Assembly: GCA_933207985.1 (NCBI GenBank)
Contig: OW240915.1
Location: 279,047,953-279,111,952, forward strand
DNA from: Pelobates cultripes
Taxonomy: Eukaryota; Chordata; Amphibia; Anura; Pelobatidae
Direction: 5' to 3'
DNA length: 64,000 nucleotides
Part shown: piece by piece, positions 37,313-47,690 of the stretch
Position numbering within the stretch: position 1 is the first letter of the stretch
Layout: each line of letters starts with the position of its first letter
Translations under genes and position numbers: made by a program
Notes under the pieces: model-generated
Databases searched by the model: none
What the model saw: only the letters and a program-made list of their open reading frames with translations
Told to the model about the DNA's origin: nothing

Positions 37313-37866
37313 TACCTTCAATGTCCCTCTTTTCTGTCCTAATATGCCTCGTTTCTAAGTGCTCCATATTGTTGGTGTGTCTGAGTGTATAACAGAGCTT
37401 CACAGAAATAATACTCACACTAATATGTCTTTAAACTACAATAAATGAGTTTAAAACCTACCAAGCACTCAATAAACCCTTCTGTAACAAACTATTTAAT
37501 TCCCCTACTTTAACCCTTTGTGTCACTATACCCCACTCCCTCTAGCATGTAAGCTCATCAAGCAGGGCCCTCAATCCCCTCTGTTCCTGTACGTCAGTGG
37601 TCTGATCTCAATTATGTGTCTGCTAGTCCACCCATTGTACAGCGCTACGGAATTTGTTGGCGCTATATAAATAATAAAATAATAATAATAATAATTCTGT
37701 GTAAATAAGTGACATTGCTCTTGTTCTAAGTTACCTTTTAGTTGCATAAATTGTTACTAGCAAGTCACCTTAACTTTCTCAGAACAGCCCCGCCACTGGT
37801 CACACCCCCACTCAAAACCCGAAAATTAATTTATCTCTCTTTGTTCATTTGAAATTTTGGGGGTAT
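37313..37866. mobile_element. TIR DNA transposon, 'ACCTCCCAA' family, copy 3, interrupted
   Basis: Left part ACCTTCAATGTCCCTCTTTT to 'AATAAATGAGTTTA', right part from 'TTCTGTGTAAATAAGTGAC' to 'GAAATTTTGGGGGTATGGTA'. These two halves are continuous in copies 1 and 2. The gap is filled by an L2 3' end (37,453-37,694), so this is a nested insertion. Confidence 0.65.
37453..37694 (+). mobile_element. L2-type LINE 3' end inserted in a DNA transposon
   Basis: Matches 59,290-59,510 closely ('CCCTTTGTGTCACTATACCC', 'AAGCTCAT.AGCAGGGCCCTC', 'CCACCCATTGTACAGCGCTA', 'GGCGCTAT..AAATAATAAA') and ends in an (AATA/AAT)n tail. Only about 240 bp of the 3' end is present, typical of 5'-truncated LINE insertion. 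Confidence 0.8.
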
Positions 37867-38199
37867 GGTAATGTGTTATTCTTTATTCACTGTAACTCCC
37901 GAAATAGCCACCCTATCATAAAGGCCACCTTGAACAGTTATTTGAGATTCACAGTGAGCACTGTACAGATTTCTTCTTCTTGGTTAAAATCTTGTACTTA
38001 GACAGCCCTAAGAAAATAACACAATGTCAAACAATACAGCCAGGAACAGATTAATCGGTGATGATTCAGTCTCCTTCAGAATCTCCTTGAGATGATTCAC
38101 TGATATTACTGTGGGAAAAGAGCTACATAGGTATATGCAAAATGAAGCAATCAAATCTAACAAATATCACCAATAAAAGACTGTTATCTTTAGAACAAG
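37867..38199. other. Non-coding DNA without recognised genes
   Basis: No gene or repeat identified. Confidence 0.4.
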
Positions 38200-38720
38200 G
38201 AGTAATGTTATTGCACAAGGAGATTAATTCTCCCTGTAACCCATGACATCACTCGGCAGACTTCCTTAAGAAATGTAATCAAGTTTAGCCATAAACACCG
38301 GCAGTGATATATTGCTCTTTTTTCAAGAAAACCTCGGGGGAGGTTAAATGGAAATACGGTTTGATGGGTTCAATCTCTGCAAGTGTAGCTTTTTAGCCTC
38401 TTATAAATCATGGTTTTAGGTACTGAAAACTAACTTTGGTGTAAAACCGTTTGTCATTGAAATAGGCCAATTTAAAGTGCAATAAACGTCCCAAAACAAT
38501 CATATTTTACTGTGGGCTTGTCTCTAAACTTCAATTGTTTGCTCAGCGTAAAAATGACACAGGTGATAAAAGTGTGCTTTTTTTTCTCCATAAGGATGTT
38601 TACTTTCTAAAGCCAAGTTAAAGGTACATTTCGGGAGCTTTTTCCTCTTACTAATTTGAAAGATCTTATCACCAGGACTCATCTCAGCTGTTTTGTTGTA
38701 ACAACCTATTTTCAGTGTCG
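38200..38720. other. Candidate conserved non-coding block
   Basis: Unique sequence of mixed composition with AATCAAGTTTAGCCATAAAC, CATAAACACC and TATAAATCATGG; free of repeat signatures and of coding potential. It is proposed as regulatory on texture only. Confidence 0.35.
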
Positions 38721-38892
38721 TGTTTAGTTGCAGGATATGTTAAAGTGATGTTAAATTCTATATAGTTCTATATATAATAAAATTCTATATATAATAACAG
38801 AAAACATGTAAAATCTAGTACATATAGGTGCCACCAGCACCATGTTTTCTGTGACGCATATCACTTATAAAAATTGATGGACAACATATGGA

Positions 38893-39012
38893 CAGTGCTG
38901 CCCTGTAGTATATAAAAGTCAGAAGCTGCAGGTAGTAAGTCGGGTGATAAATCAATCAGGAATCCTGCAGCATCTGAATTCTACATATACTACAGGGCTG
39001 CATTTTCATGCA
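38893..39012. mobile_element. Small palindromic repeat, copy 2 (pair with 14,303)
   Basis: The left edge CAGTGCTGCCCTGTAGTATA and right edge TATACTACAGGGCTGCATTT are inverted over about 15 bp. The centre carries GAAGCTGCAGGTAG and AATCCTGCAGCA, which align with the copy at 14,303. Confidence 0.6.
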
Positions 39013-39637
39013 CAGCCAATCAACATCATGAAGAAATTATGTGTGTCCACGAAAACACAGTGGATCTGGCAAACCTATTCTAGATGGTTGGAGACAAATC
39101 CAGAGGTATATGGTAAAGTATAGTTATAAGGATCTTTTGTAATGATGTATAGATGCATAATTTAACAAGGCCAATCAAGATGTAGATATTCAAAATAAGA
39201 AGTACTCATAAACAACAAACGGATACCGACGATATACTGCTTAATCTGTAGAACTAGATGATCCAGAATACTATACTTACCATATATTGGCTTAATATGT
39301 ACTCAAATATGGGAAACCCAATGCTTGCACCAATGTATCTGAATATTTCATACCTACCTGGAATTAATAAAAACTTTCTTCAAGCAGCTATCATAAGACT
39401 AAAGGATTCCATTTATCCAAAACCTTTAAGATATTCATAAAAAATCTCAATGGACTAACTGATGTTGTTTCAAGACATTGGGGGAAGAAAAGTAAAAATA
39501 TCTTTGGCTTGACAAAGCAAATATACATTGTTAAACAAACCTTAATTAAAAATAAAATGACCATAAGGATATTTTTAACTCTATGGAAGATCTTCTTGTA
39601 GAAAATTGTAGCAACAAAATGGTCTTACAAGACCCGG
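39013..39637. other. Non-coding DNA without recognised genes
   Basis: AT-rich; a 60-codon frame at 39258-39440 has no recognised family. Confidence 0.4.
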
Positions 39638-40860
39638 CAGGGCCGCCACCAGAAATTTTGGGGCCACTAACTGAGCTCAGGGTCTGGGCCCCTGGGGGCA
39701 CGCCTCCAAGCACGCCCACAGGGACCGCCTCCAAATCCAACCCACAGGAATACACACACAGATACAAACACATTCACTGATACAAAAGGACACAGATACA
39801 CACACACACACACACTGATACATACTAACAGACACATATACTGAAACAGACATACACGCATATAGGCATACATACTGACACACACATACTGAGACATACA
39901 CATATACAGACACACAGGCATACATAGTGACAGACAGACACATACTAACATACATACAGACACACATGCATAAGGACATACAGACATACACAAAGACATA
40001 CATTCATAATGACATACAGACAGACACTGACATCTATACACACATACATACATATACAGACATACATTCACAATGACATACATTCATACAGACAGACAGA
40101 CATACATGCATACAGACACTGACATCCCTACATCCATACACACATTCATAATGACATGCATACATACATACATAGATACTGGCATACATACATACAGACA
40201 TACATACACACACAATGACAGACAGACATACATACAGACATACAGACATACAGACAGACAGACTGACATACAGACACACAGACATACAGACATACATACA
40301 TACATACAGACATACATACATACATACATACAGACATACATACAGACATACATACAGACAGACATACATACAGACAGACATAATACAGACACACATACAG
40401 ACAGACATACAGACATACATACATGACAGACATAAACACACATCTCATTTTCCAGCCACCCTCCTGTCTCTTACCTTTTCTTTGCTGGAGGGTGGCTGGG
40501 GCTGATGGAAGTCAGCGTGGCTCTCCCTCTTCAAGACCACTTCCTCCCAGCAGCACTTGCTGCGGCTTTTTTTTTTTTTAAAAGGGGCCCGGTCGCGCTA
40601 TTACACAGCCACAGTGCTGACCGGGCCCCTGAAGATATAGGGCCCATTGGGTGGCCCTAAGTGCGTGGGCCACCCGATAGGCCCCATCAGCGTGCAGGCC
40701 CCGGTGCAACTGCACCGGCGGCAGTTCCAACGTTACACGTGGGGCCCGTGTGGTCGGGCCCCCCAGGGCCGCCGGGAATGTGACAACCGTCATGGTTGTC
40801 ACCCCCTGATGGTGGCACTGAGACCCGGTGAGAAGAAGACACTGGTGAGATTCTAGAATA
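39638..40860. mobile_element. Probable non-autonomous element carrying a microsatellite
   Basis: Starts CAGGGCCGCCACCAGAAATT and moves into GC-rich text with CCACGCCC-like units. It then carries about 690 bp of ACAT/ACAG microsatellite (39,750-40,442) and a second GC-rich part rich in GGGCCC/CCGGGCCCC (40,560-40,810). The CAGGGCCG start looks like a hAT end, but no right terminus or duplication was found, so the boundaries are provisional. Confidence 0.4.
39750..40442. repeat. Tetranucleotide microsatellite (ACAT/ACAG)n
   Basis: Runs of ACATACAT, CAGACAGA and CACACACA over about 690 bp. The long frames on both strands (up to 138 codons; Cys/Val/Tyr/Met-rich on minus, Thr/His/Asp-rich on plus) are translation by-products of the repeat. 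Confidence 0.95.
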
Positions 40861-41240
40861 AAATGTCTACACATTCATATAGTACAACGATACAAAAGGC
40901 TCATAAAGTTTAGAAAGCTTGTAAAACAAAACCCCAGAATACAGAAACACAAGGTGGGCAGAAAAATATAATATCTATATAAACCAAAACTAAACTGCTG
41001 CTAGTGGAAAGAATGGATACCCAAATAACTCAAATAAAAAACAAAACACCCAATTAAAAAAATAAAAAAACAGATAAAAAGAGCCATTTCGATAATAGTA
41101 GAAAATACAACTATGTCAACTGTTTAATCAAGCATTTAAGAAATAATGGAATAGTCACAGGGGCCACTATAGGAGTGTATGGAAATGGATCCCAAAACAT
41201 GATTACATTAATAAACTATATATGAAAAAATGATCAATTA
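40861..41240. other. Non-coding AT-rich DNA
   Basis: A-rich sequence, nothing recognised. Confidence 0.4.
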
Positions 41241-41248
41241 TTCCCAAC

Positions 41249-41516
41249 TAGAGATGTCGCGAACTGTCCGCGAACTTTTCGCGAACGGTTCGCCGTGGTT
41301 CGTCACGAACCGTTCGCGGCGAACTCCGGTCAGCTGACACATCCCTGCCAATCTCCGGCAGACCCTCCCTCCCAGACCCTCACACCTCCTGGACAGCATC
41401 CATGTTGAAGCTGTCTTCAACATGGATGCTGTCCAGGAAGTAGGAGGGTCTGGGAGGGAGGGTCTGCTGGAGATTGGCCGGGATGTGTCAGCTGACCGGA
41501 GTTCGCGACATCTCTA
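41249..41516. mobile_element. hAT palindromic MITE, CpG-rich, with perfect 8-bp duplication
   Basis: TTCCCAAC flanks both sides (41241-41248 and 41517-41524). The ends are TAGAGATGTCGCGAAC and its exact complement. The left arm is about 164 bp and the right about 104 bp. The difference is a 60-bp block present only on the left, itself a hairpin (CGCGAACGGTTCG...CGAACCGTTCGCG) bounded by GCGAACT repeats. The centre is GACAGCATCCATGTTGAAG and its complement. Confidence 0.9.
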
Positions 41517-41524
41517 TTCCCAAC

Positions 41525-41875
41525 CTCCTTTGATTGTAAGGCAAAAGAATTTCGATTCAAGTATTTATTGCAACAACCAGTTAGGCAAAATAGTACATCC
41601 TTCTAAACAGTACAGAAAAAAAAAAGTTTTTATAAATTAATAAAAACAAGCTGTATTAGATTTTTAATCAAGATATTTAATATGAACATAGTTAACATAA
41701 AAGAAAGTTAATTATAGAAATATATACAAAAATGTGTGCTTTTTAACAAGCATACAAACGTTTAACAAGTAACAGTTTGAAAATATAACATCTCATTGTC
41801 ACAATATTGTATACCCAAACACGTAGTATGTAAACGCCAAAACGGTACAATAAAACGTATCACCAGCCCTTAGAG
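41525..41875. other. Non-coding AT-rich DNA
   Basis: No gene or repeat identified. Confidence 0.4.
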
Positions 41876-42090
41876 TGACCGTACTGTACGTACTTCAAAA
41901 GAGAATGGTCAAAAGAAAAGCCAGATATGAGGGAAACAGAAAGCTGAAATTTGAGGTACAAAAGCCAAATGAAGGCTACTAGAAAGTACTCAGTACTAGC
42001 CGAGTCAATAACCAGAAAAGACAGAATATATATAAACGCACTATTGGGACCAACAATGAACCACAATAGGGCATAGAACTTAACCCTAGC
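41876..42090 (-). mobile_element. Gypsy-like LTR relic, minus strand
   Basis: Resembles the relics at 3,480 and 59,525 in order and texture, including 'AAACGCACTATTGGGACCA' and 'CACAATAGGGCA', matching 'AACGCACTCTTGGATAACCA' and 'ACCACAGGGCAAAG' near 3,640-3,695. No ends are preserved. Confidence 0.4.
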
Positions 42091-42176
42091 TAACTATTTA
42101 TATACATTAGGCTAATAACCACCCTCCCAAAATGTGAGAGGCTGTCGAACATGCCCTTCTGTGATGTCCACTCGCA

Positions 42177-43776
42177 GAACTACCGCGGTGGCAGGGGTCG
42201 ACTGGACCCTCCATTCCAGGGGGCCTGGCCACCTTGCCGACCCCTGGGACCGGGGTGCACGCTAGCATTTTGGTGTGGCACGACCGCGCCGAAAAACCGC
42301 CTGGGCGGCATTGATGCGTCCATCGAGTGGCCCATGCTCTTGGGGCTACCCGATGGCAACGAGAGTCATGAGTAAAGGGACTAGATGCTATGTAAAGGAA
42401 TATTCCATCATACCTATACATTTACTATTCATATTTTTTAGTTTTGTTCTTTATATGTTTGATATCTCCATTTATATTTTTTATAGATTGCTTATACTCA
42501 TGTTCTTATGTGTATGTATATTATCCCTATGCATATATTATGTATGTAGTTTGCTACATGGGTATCTACTAGATTGGACTATAATTTTAGTAGTGTTCAT
42601 TATGCATTCAGGTTTTGTACAAATTCTACATTATGTTTTATGTATTGGTGTCTATTTGAGGTCTGATTTGTATCTGCCGATATGAGCATCGGTCTTGGAC
42701 TCAGCAGGGCTTTTGCCGGCTAAGTCTACATGCATGTGCAATGGATCTGTCGCCACCGTGAATCTCGGTAGCCATTTCCCGCTTTTGGATCACCAGAATG
42801 AAGGGGTTCCTGGAGGTTTGCTGACTTGTAGCCCCGCTAGAGATGACCCCCTGGGAGATGTGATAGCCTATATGTCGCAATTTGATTGCTAATGTTAGGA
42901 AAGTCCACATGTTGTAATATGTCGCCATCTTTTTGGTTGGGACTAGGAACATGTCGACAGAAAAAACATGTTATATGAACTACCGTGCGGGCAGGGGTCG
43001 ACCGGACCCTCCATTCCAGGGGGCCTGGCCACCTTGCCGACCCCTGGGACCGGGGTGCACGCTAGCATTTTGGTGTGGCACGACCGCGCCGAAAAACTGC
43101 CTGGCCGGCATTGATGCGTCCATCGAGTGGCCCATGCTCTTGGGGCTACCCGATGGCAACGAGAGTCATGAGTAAAGGGAGTAGATGCTATGTACAGGAA
43201 TATTCCATCATACCTATACATTTACTATTCATATTTTTTAGTTTTGTTCTTTATATGTTTGATATCTCCATTTATATTTTTAATAGATTGCTTATACTCA
43301 TGTTCTTATGTGTATGTATATTATCCCTATGCATATATTATGTATGTAGTTTGCTACATGGGTATCTACTAGATTGGACTATAATTTTAGTAGTGTTCAT
43401 TATGCATTCAGGTTTTGTACAAATTCTACATTATGTTTTATGTATTGGTGTCTATTTGAGGTCTGATTTGTATCTGCCGATATGAGCATCGGTCTTGGAC
43501 TCAGCAGGGCTTTTGCCGGCTAAGTCTACATGCATGTGCAATGGATCTGTCGCCACCGTGAATCTCGGTAGCCATTTCCCGCTTTTGGATCACCAGAATG
43601 AAGGGGTTACTGGAGGTTTGCTGACTTGTAGCCCCGCTAGAGATGACCCTCTGGGAGATGTGATAGCCTATATGTCGCAGTTTGATTGCTAATGTTAGGA
43701 AAGTCCACATGTTGTAATATGTCGCCATCTTTTTGGTTGGCACTAGGAACATGTCGACAGGAAACACATGTTATAT
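42177..43776. repeat. 800-bp tandem duplication, two copies
   Basis: Copy 1 is about 42,177-42,976 and copy 2 about 42,977-43,776. Every block recurs at an offset of 800 bp with only scattered substitutions (such as GGTCGACTGG versus GGTCGACCGG). Each unit has a GC-rich first 200 bp containing 'CCGACCCCTGGGACCGGGGT' and an AT-rich remainder, then a block with 'CTCAGCAGGGCTTTTGCCGG'. Duplicate 136- and 65-codon frames in the two copies show no domain and are probably not genes. The units could be Penelope-type terminal repeats, given the GAAAC-type motif just downstream, but that is inference. Confidence 0.85.
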
Positions 43777-44180
43777 ACACAGAGAGACTGATTAGCCCTG
43801 ATTGGTGGGTTTTAAAAGTGGAACTTTCCTGCCTTGAGGAACGAAACCGGTCGGCATTGAGGAGTCTTTTAATCTCTAGTTATCCAGTTTGGCATTCTGC
43901 ACACTTGGATTTTGTATGTACTTCCCCCCCTGAAGGGATGCAGACCCAGCACAGGAGGATGGATGGAGAACCTATTTTTGGAGATATACCTGCCAAGTAC
44001 TACAGGTTTTTCTGTCCTTGTGATATGCTCTACTGACCACTTTTAGTGGGACTACATTTGTGAGTGCAATATTGTATCCTAATTTTATTGGTGTTGTTGG
44101 TTTTATACTATTTTTATGCCCTTGACATGATTTTAAGTGATTAAAGAAATGAAATAATTGAATTCTAATGTTTGACATGT
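43777..44180 (+). mobile_element. Retroelement-like 3' region
   Basis: Contains GCCTTGAGGAACGAAACCGG near 43,830 and 'CTACATTTGTGAGTGCAATAT' near 44,050. It therefore shares the GAAAC motif and the TTGTGAGTG block with the split repeat at 15,125-15,975. It directly follows the 800-bp tandem pair. Confidence 0.4.
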
Positions 44181-44285
44181 ATTTGTGGATTCTGGTACCA
44201 TTGATTGAAAAGACCTAATAGGTATAAACATTGCATTATACTCCTATTTATATTGCACACCTATCATTATCACACCATTGCTTGC

Positions 44286-44500
44286 TTTTTTTTATTTTAT
44301 TTTTTTTATTCTTTATTTTTGTAGTGCGTAGGCATATAACAGTTGCATGTGAGGTACCCCAAAGGCATTCCTCTAGCACAATACAAACAGTTGAACATAG
44401 GGGTACAAGGGAGATCAAGCACATTTTTTATATATAAGGGTAGAAACAGTATAGCTTTACTTTGTTTAAGCATTTGCGTAACGTTACCACTGGACCACCA
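44286..44500 (-). mobile_element. L1-like LINE 3' end with poly-A tail
   Basis: A T-rich run, then 'TTTATTTTTGTAGTGCGTAG' and 'GGCATATAACAGTTGCATG'. The layout matches the blocks at 1,142 and 30,926, all minus strand. Confidence 0.45.
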
Positions 44501-44517
44501 GGGAAAAAGGTACATTT

Positions 44518-46250
44518 TGACCCCTCACCCTGCACCCCACCTGTCACCCCCCCTCACCCTGTCACCCCCCCTCACTGCCACCTCACCCTGNNNNNNNNNN
44601 NNNNNNNNNNNNNNNNNNNNNNNNNNNNNNNNNNNNNNNNNNNNNNNNNNNNNNNNNNNNNNNNNNNNNNNNNNNNNNNNNNNNNNNNNNGTCACCCTGC
44701 CACCCCACCTGTCACCCCCCTCTCATGCTGCCACCCCATCTGTCACTCCCTGTTACCCTGTCACCCCATCTCACCACCTCACCCTGCCACCCCACCTGTC
44801 ACCTCCCTCACCCTGCCACTTCACCTTGTCACTCACCCTACCACTTCACCCTGTCACCCCTCTCTCACACTACCACCCCACCTGTCACCCTGCCACCCCA
44901 CCTGTCACCCCATCTCACCCTGCCACCCCACGTGTCACCCCCATCTCACCCTTCCACCCCACATGTCACCCTGCCACCCCACCTGTCACCCCCCTTTCAT
45001 GCTGTCACCCTGCCACCCCACCTGTCACCCCCTCACCCTACCACCCCACCTCTCAACCCATCTCACCCTGCCACCCCATCTCACCCTGCCAGTTCACCCT
45101 GCCACCTCACCCTGTCACCCCGTCTCATCCTGTCACCCCTCTCTCACACTGCCACCCCACCTGTCACCCCTGTCACCCTGCCACCCCACCTCTCATCCTG
45201 TCATCCCCCTTCCAGCCCACCTAGCACCCTGCCATCTTGCCCTGTCATTCCCCTCTCACTCTGTCACCTCACCCTGTCACCCCCCTGCAACCCAACCTGT
45301 CACACCCTGTCACCTCCCTCTCACCCTGTCACCCCACCTCTCATTCTGTCATCCCCCTTCCACCCCACCTGTCATCCCTCACTCCCTCTCACTCTGCCAC
45401 CCCCTCACCCTGTCACTCCCTCTCAGCCTGCCACCCCACCTGTCACCCCCTCACCCTGCCACCCCTTCTCACCCAGTCACCCCCTCACCCCACATCTCAC
45501 CCTGCCACCCCACCTCTCACCCTGTCACCCCACCCTTACTGTCACCCACCCTGTGACTCCCACACTGTCACCCCCCTTACTCTCACCTCACCCTGTCACT
45601 CCCCACACACTGTCACCCCACGTCACACTGTCACCCCACCTGTCACCCCCTCACCCTGCCTCCCCTCTCACCCCACATTTGACCCTGTCACTCACCCTGC
45701 CACCCCACCTGTCACCCCCTCTCACCCTGCTACCTCACCTGTCACCCCCTCACTCTATCACCCCACCTCTTACTGTGTCACCCACCCTTTGACCCCCCAC
45801 CCTGTCACTCCCCACACACCATCACCCCACCTCACACTGTCACCCCCTAATACTGTCACCTCCTCTCACTCTGTCACCCCCCTCTCACCCTATCACCCCC
45901 CCTATGTCACCCTCCCTCACACTAGGTCTCCCCCCTCTGTCTCTTCCCCTTACACGAATGTCACCCCCTCTTACTCTGTCACCCCCCTTACACTCTGTAA
46001 CCCTCTCACACTGTCACCCCTTCTTACATGCCACCCCCACACTATGCCACCTCCCTACACTATGTCACCCCCACACACTCTGTCACCTCTCTCCGCACAC
46101 ACTGTCACCCCCCTCCATACACACTATCTCTCCCTCTAAACACACGGGCACCACTCTCCGCACTCTGGCACCCTCCTGCTCTTTTTACAATCACCCTGCC
46201 ACAGTTACTCCTTTACTCACCCTGTCACCCCCTGAAGGCAATCATTCTAC
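44518..46250. repeat. C-rich minisatellite, unit about 20 bp
   Basis: Imperfect units around GTCACCCTGCCACCCCACCT, drifting to GTCACCCCCT and CACACTGTCACCCC near the right end. A 100-N gap at 44,591-44,690 lies inside, so the true length is unknown. The plus-strand frames of 293-364 codons, made of Pro/His/Ser/Thr/Cys/Leu, are by-products of a C-rich repeat that rarely makes stops. Confidence 0.95.
44591..44690. other. Assembly gap (100 N)
   Basis: Exactly 100 N, a round number usually used for a gap of unknown size, in the middle of the minisatellite. Confidence 0.98.
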
Positions 46251-46529
46251 ACACTGTCATAAAACATAGCTTCGCCATGAACTTAATGCCAAAGGCCACA
46301 GGCAGTAACACAAACATACACATGCTCAGAGAAACATGCATACATATACAAAGATACTCACTGCCAGACACACACTCTCAGGCACACACAGGTAGACAAT
46401 GCAACAACGTATACAAAGACTAGTTCTCTATATCCAGTACTGCAAGCCCGCCCTTCAATATATCTACAGCTTCTTATACACACACAAGTCAACTGCAGTT
46501 TTTTTCCAATAATGGTGTTAGTGGGGGCC

Positions 46530-46577
46530 TCAAGTATGAGTTTTGCCTAAGGCCTCGCCAAGTCTAGAGCCGCCACT
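46530..46577. mobile_element. hAT-like end
   Basis: The text GCCTCGCCAAGTCTAGAGCC followed by GCCACTG is the complement of a CAGTGGC.. terminus. It may be the right end of an element that contains the C-rich minisatellite; the matching left end is not visible. Confidence 0.4.
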
Positions 46578-47398
46578 GGCTTGAATGTACCCTCACTCTC
46601 AACCATCCCCAGCTCTCTGCATTTTCAGTAATTGGCCTCTCCTCTCCATGGCTCAGAGCACATAAATATGCGGTGAGCCTGGAAGAACGGTCCAATCAAA
46701 TCCGGTCTCAGAATGACATGGAATAACAACAGATGGGGCGTGGGAGTGAGCAAGCAGCACCTTGCCCAGTAATGGATTAAAGGTTAGTTTTATATTATTG
46801 GAAAAACTTATAACATTAAAAATGGGGGTGGACAGGTGGACATGCGTAATAGGGTCCAATAGAGCATTAAAATAAAATAAAATTATATAGTTAAAAAGAT
46901 TTATAGTAACCTTTAAATAATACAGGGTTGTATGATGATTTCAAAGGCTATTTCAAAATAGCCTTGGTTGAAGAAAATATAATAGCAGTAAAAGTAACAG
47001 CAATAAAAGTATTAAAGTGAAAATGTAGGGAGAAAACCCCCCCTCTTTTTTAATGTATTACAGAGATAATGGAAAAAAAACGATAGTTTGTAGAGTGACC
47101 TTTTAAAGTTTAATGTATTTAATAGACAAATACAACTTGTGAACAATGGAAAATAAAATCATGCTTACCTTTTACCCTGTTTAGTTTACTTGAATGTTGA
47201 ATTCAGGGATTTGTAGATCATTTCTAAAACACAGATACACATTAAACGTTAAACAACTGGTGAAACTACAGTGTGTGCAGTTATTTACATGAAATACATG
47301 TTGTTGACATTTTAATAATGCCACACAGATCACAATAGTATTGCTACTAAAGGGATGTGTGCAGATTTCATATATCTGTCCTGCCAGGTACAACTCAT
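46578..47398. other. Non-coding DNA without recognised genes
   Basis: No gene identified; 68-70-codon minus-strand frames are featureless. Confidence 0.4.
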
Positions 47399-47690
47399 CA
47401 GGGCTGGATTAACATAGGGGCTGATGGAGCTGCAGCTGCATGGAATAGGACCATTGATTTAAAAAGTAAATACCGGCAATACAAATGTCAGTCTCAGTAT
47501 AAACAGAGATCATGCTGCAATACCAATGCCGGCCAATAGGGGTCGCTGTGTGTGTGGAGAGGGGCAGGGATAGGAAGTTACAGCATCTCCCTCTCTGCCT
47601 CTCTCTACTCAATAATCCGCGGGGGAGCAGCTCTGCACAGAGAGTCCAGACAGCAGCGAGCCTGCAGATACAGCCTACAGCTCAGGTAAG
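47399..47690 (+). mobile_element. Probable non-autonomous element, left end
   Basis: Begins CAGGGCTGGATTAACATAGG, a hAT-like CAGGG start that I recognise as a dispersed frog repeat. It continues into GC-richer sequence that ends in CAGGTAAGTGAGGG, a good splice-donor-like string, and then directly enters the minisatellite. A right terminus was not found. Confidence 0.4.

Noticed and set aside
39750..40442. CRISPR-like array
   Set aside because: The repeats are contiguous short-unit microsatellite without unique spacers, and the genome is vertebrate.
39667..40505. Cys/Val/Tyr-rich minus-strand frames that look like small secreted or membrane proteins
   Set aside because: Pure product of ACAT/ACAG microsatellite translation; the opposite strand is also open.
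42275..43485. Duplicate 136-codon frames in the 800-bp tandem units as a duplicated gene
   Set aside because: No domain, second half is F/I/Y/L-rich from AT-rich DNA, and the two copies are too similar to judge selection.
44343..46139. Overlapping plus-strand open frames of 293-364 codons
   Set aside because: They are translations of a C-rich minisatellite in all three frames, one reading through a 100-N gap; no domain and no start context.
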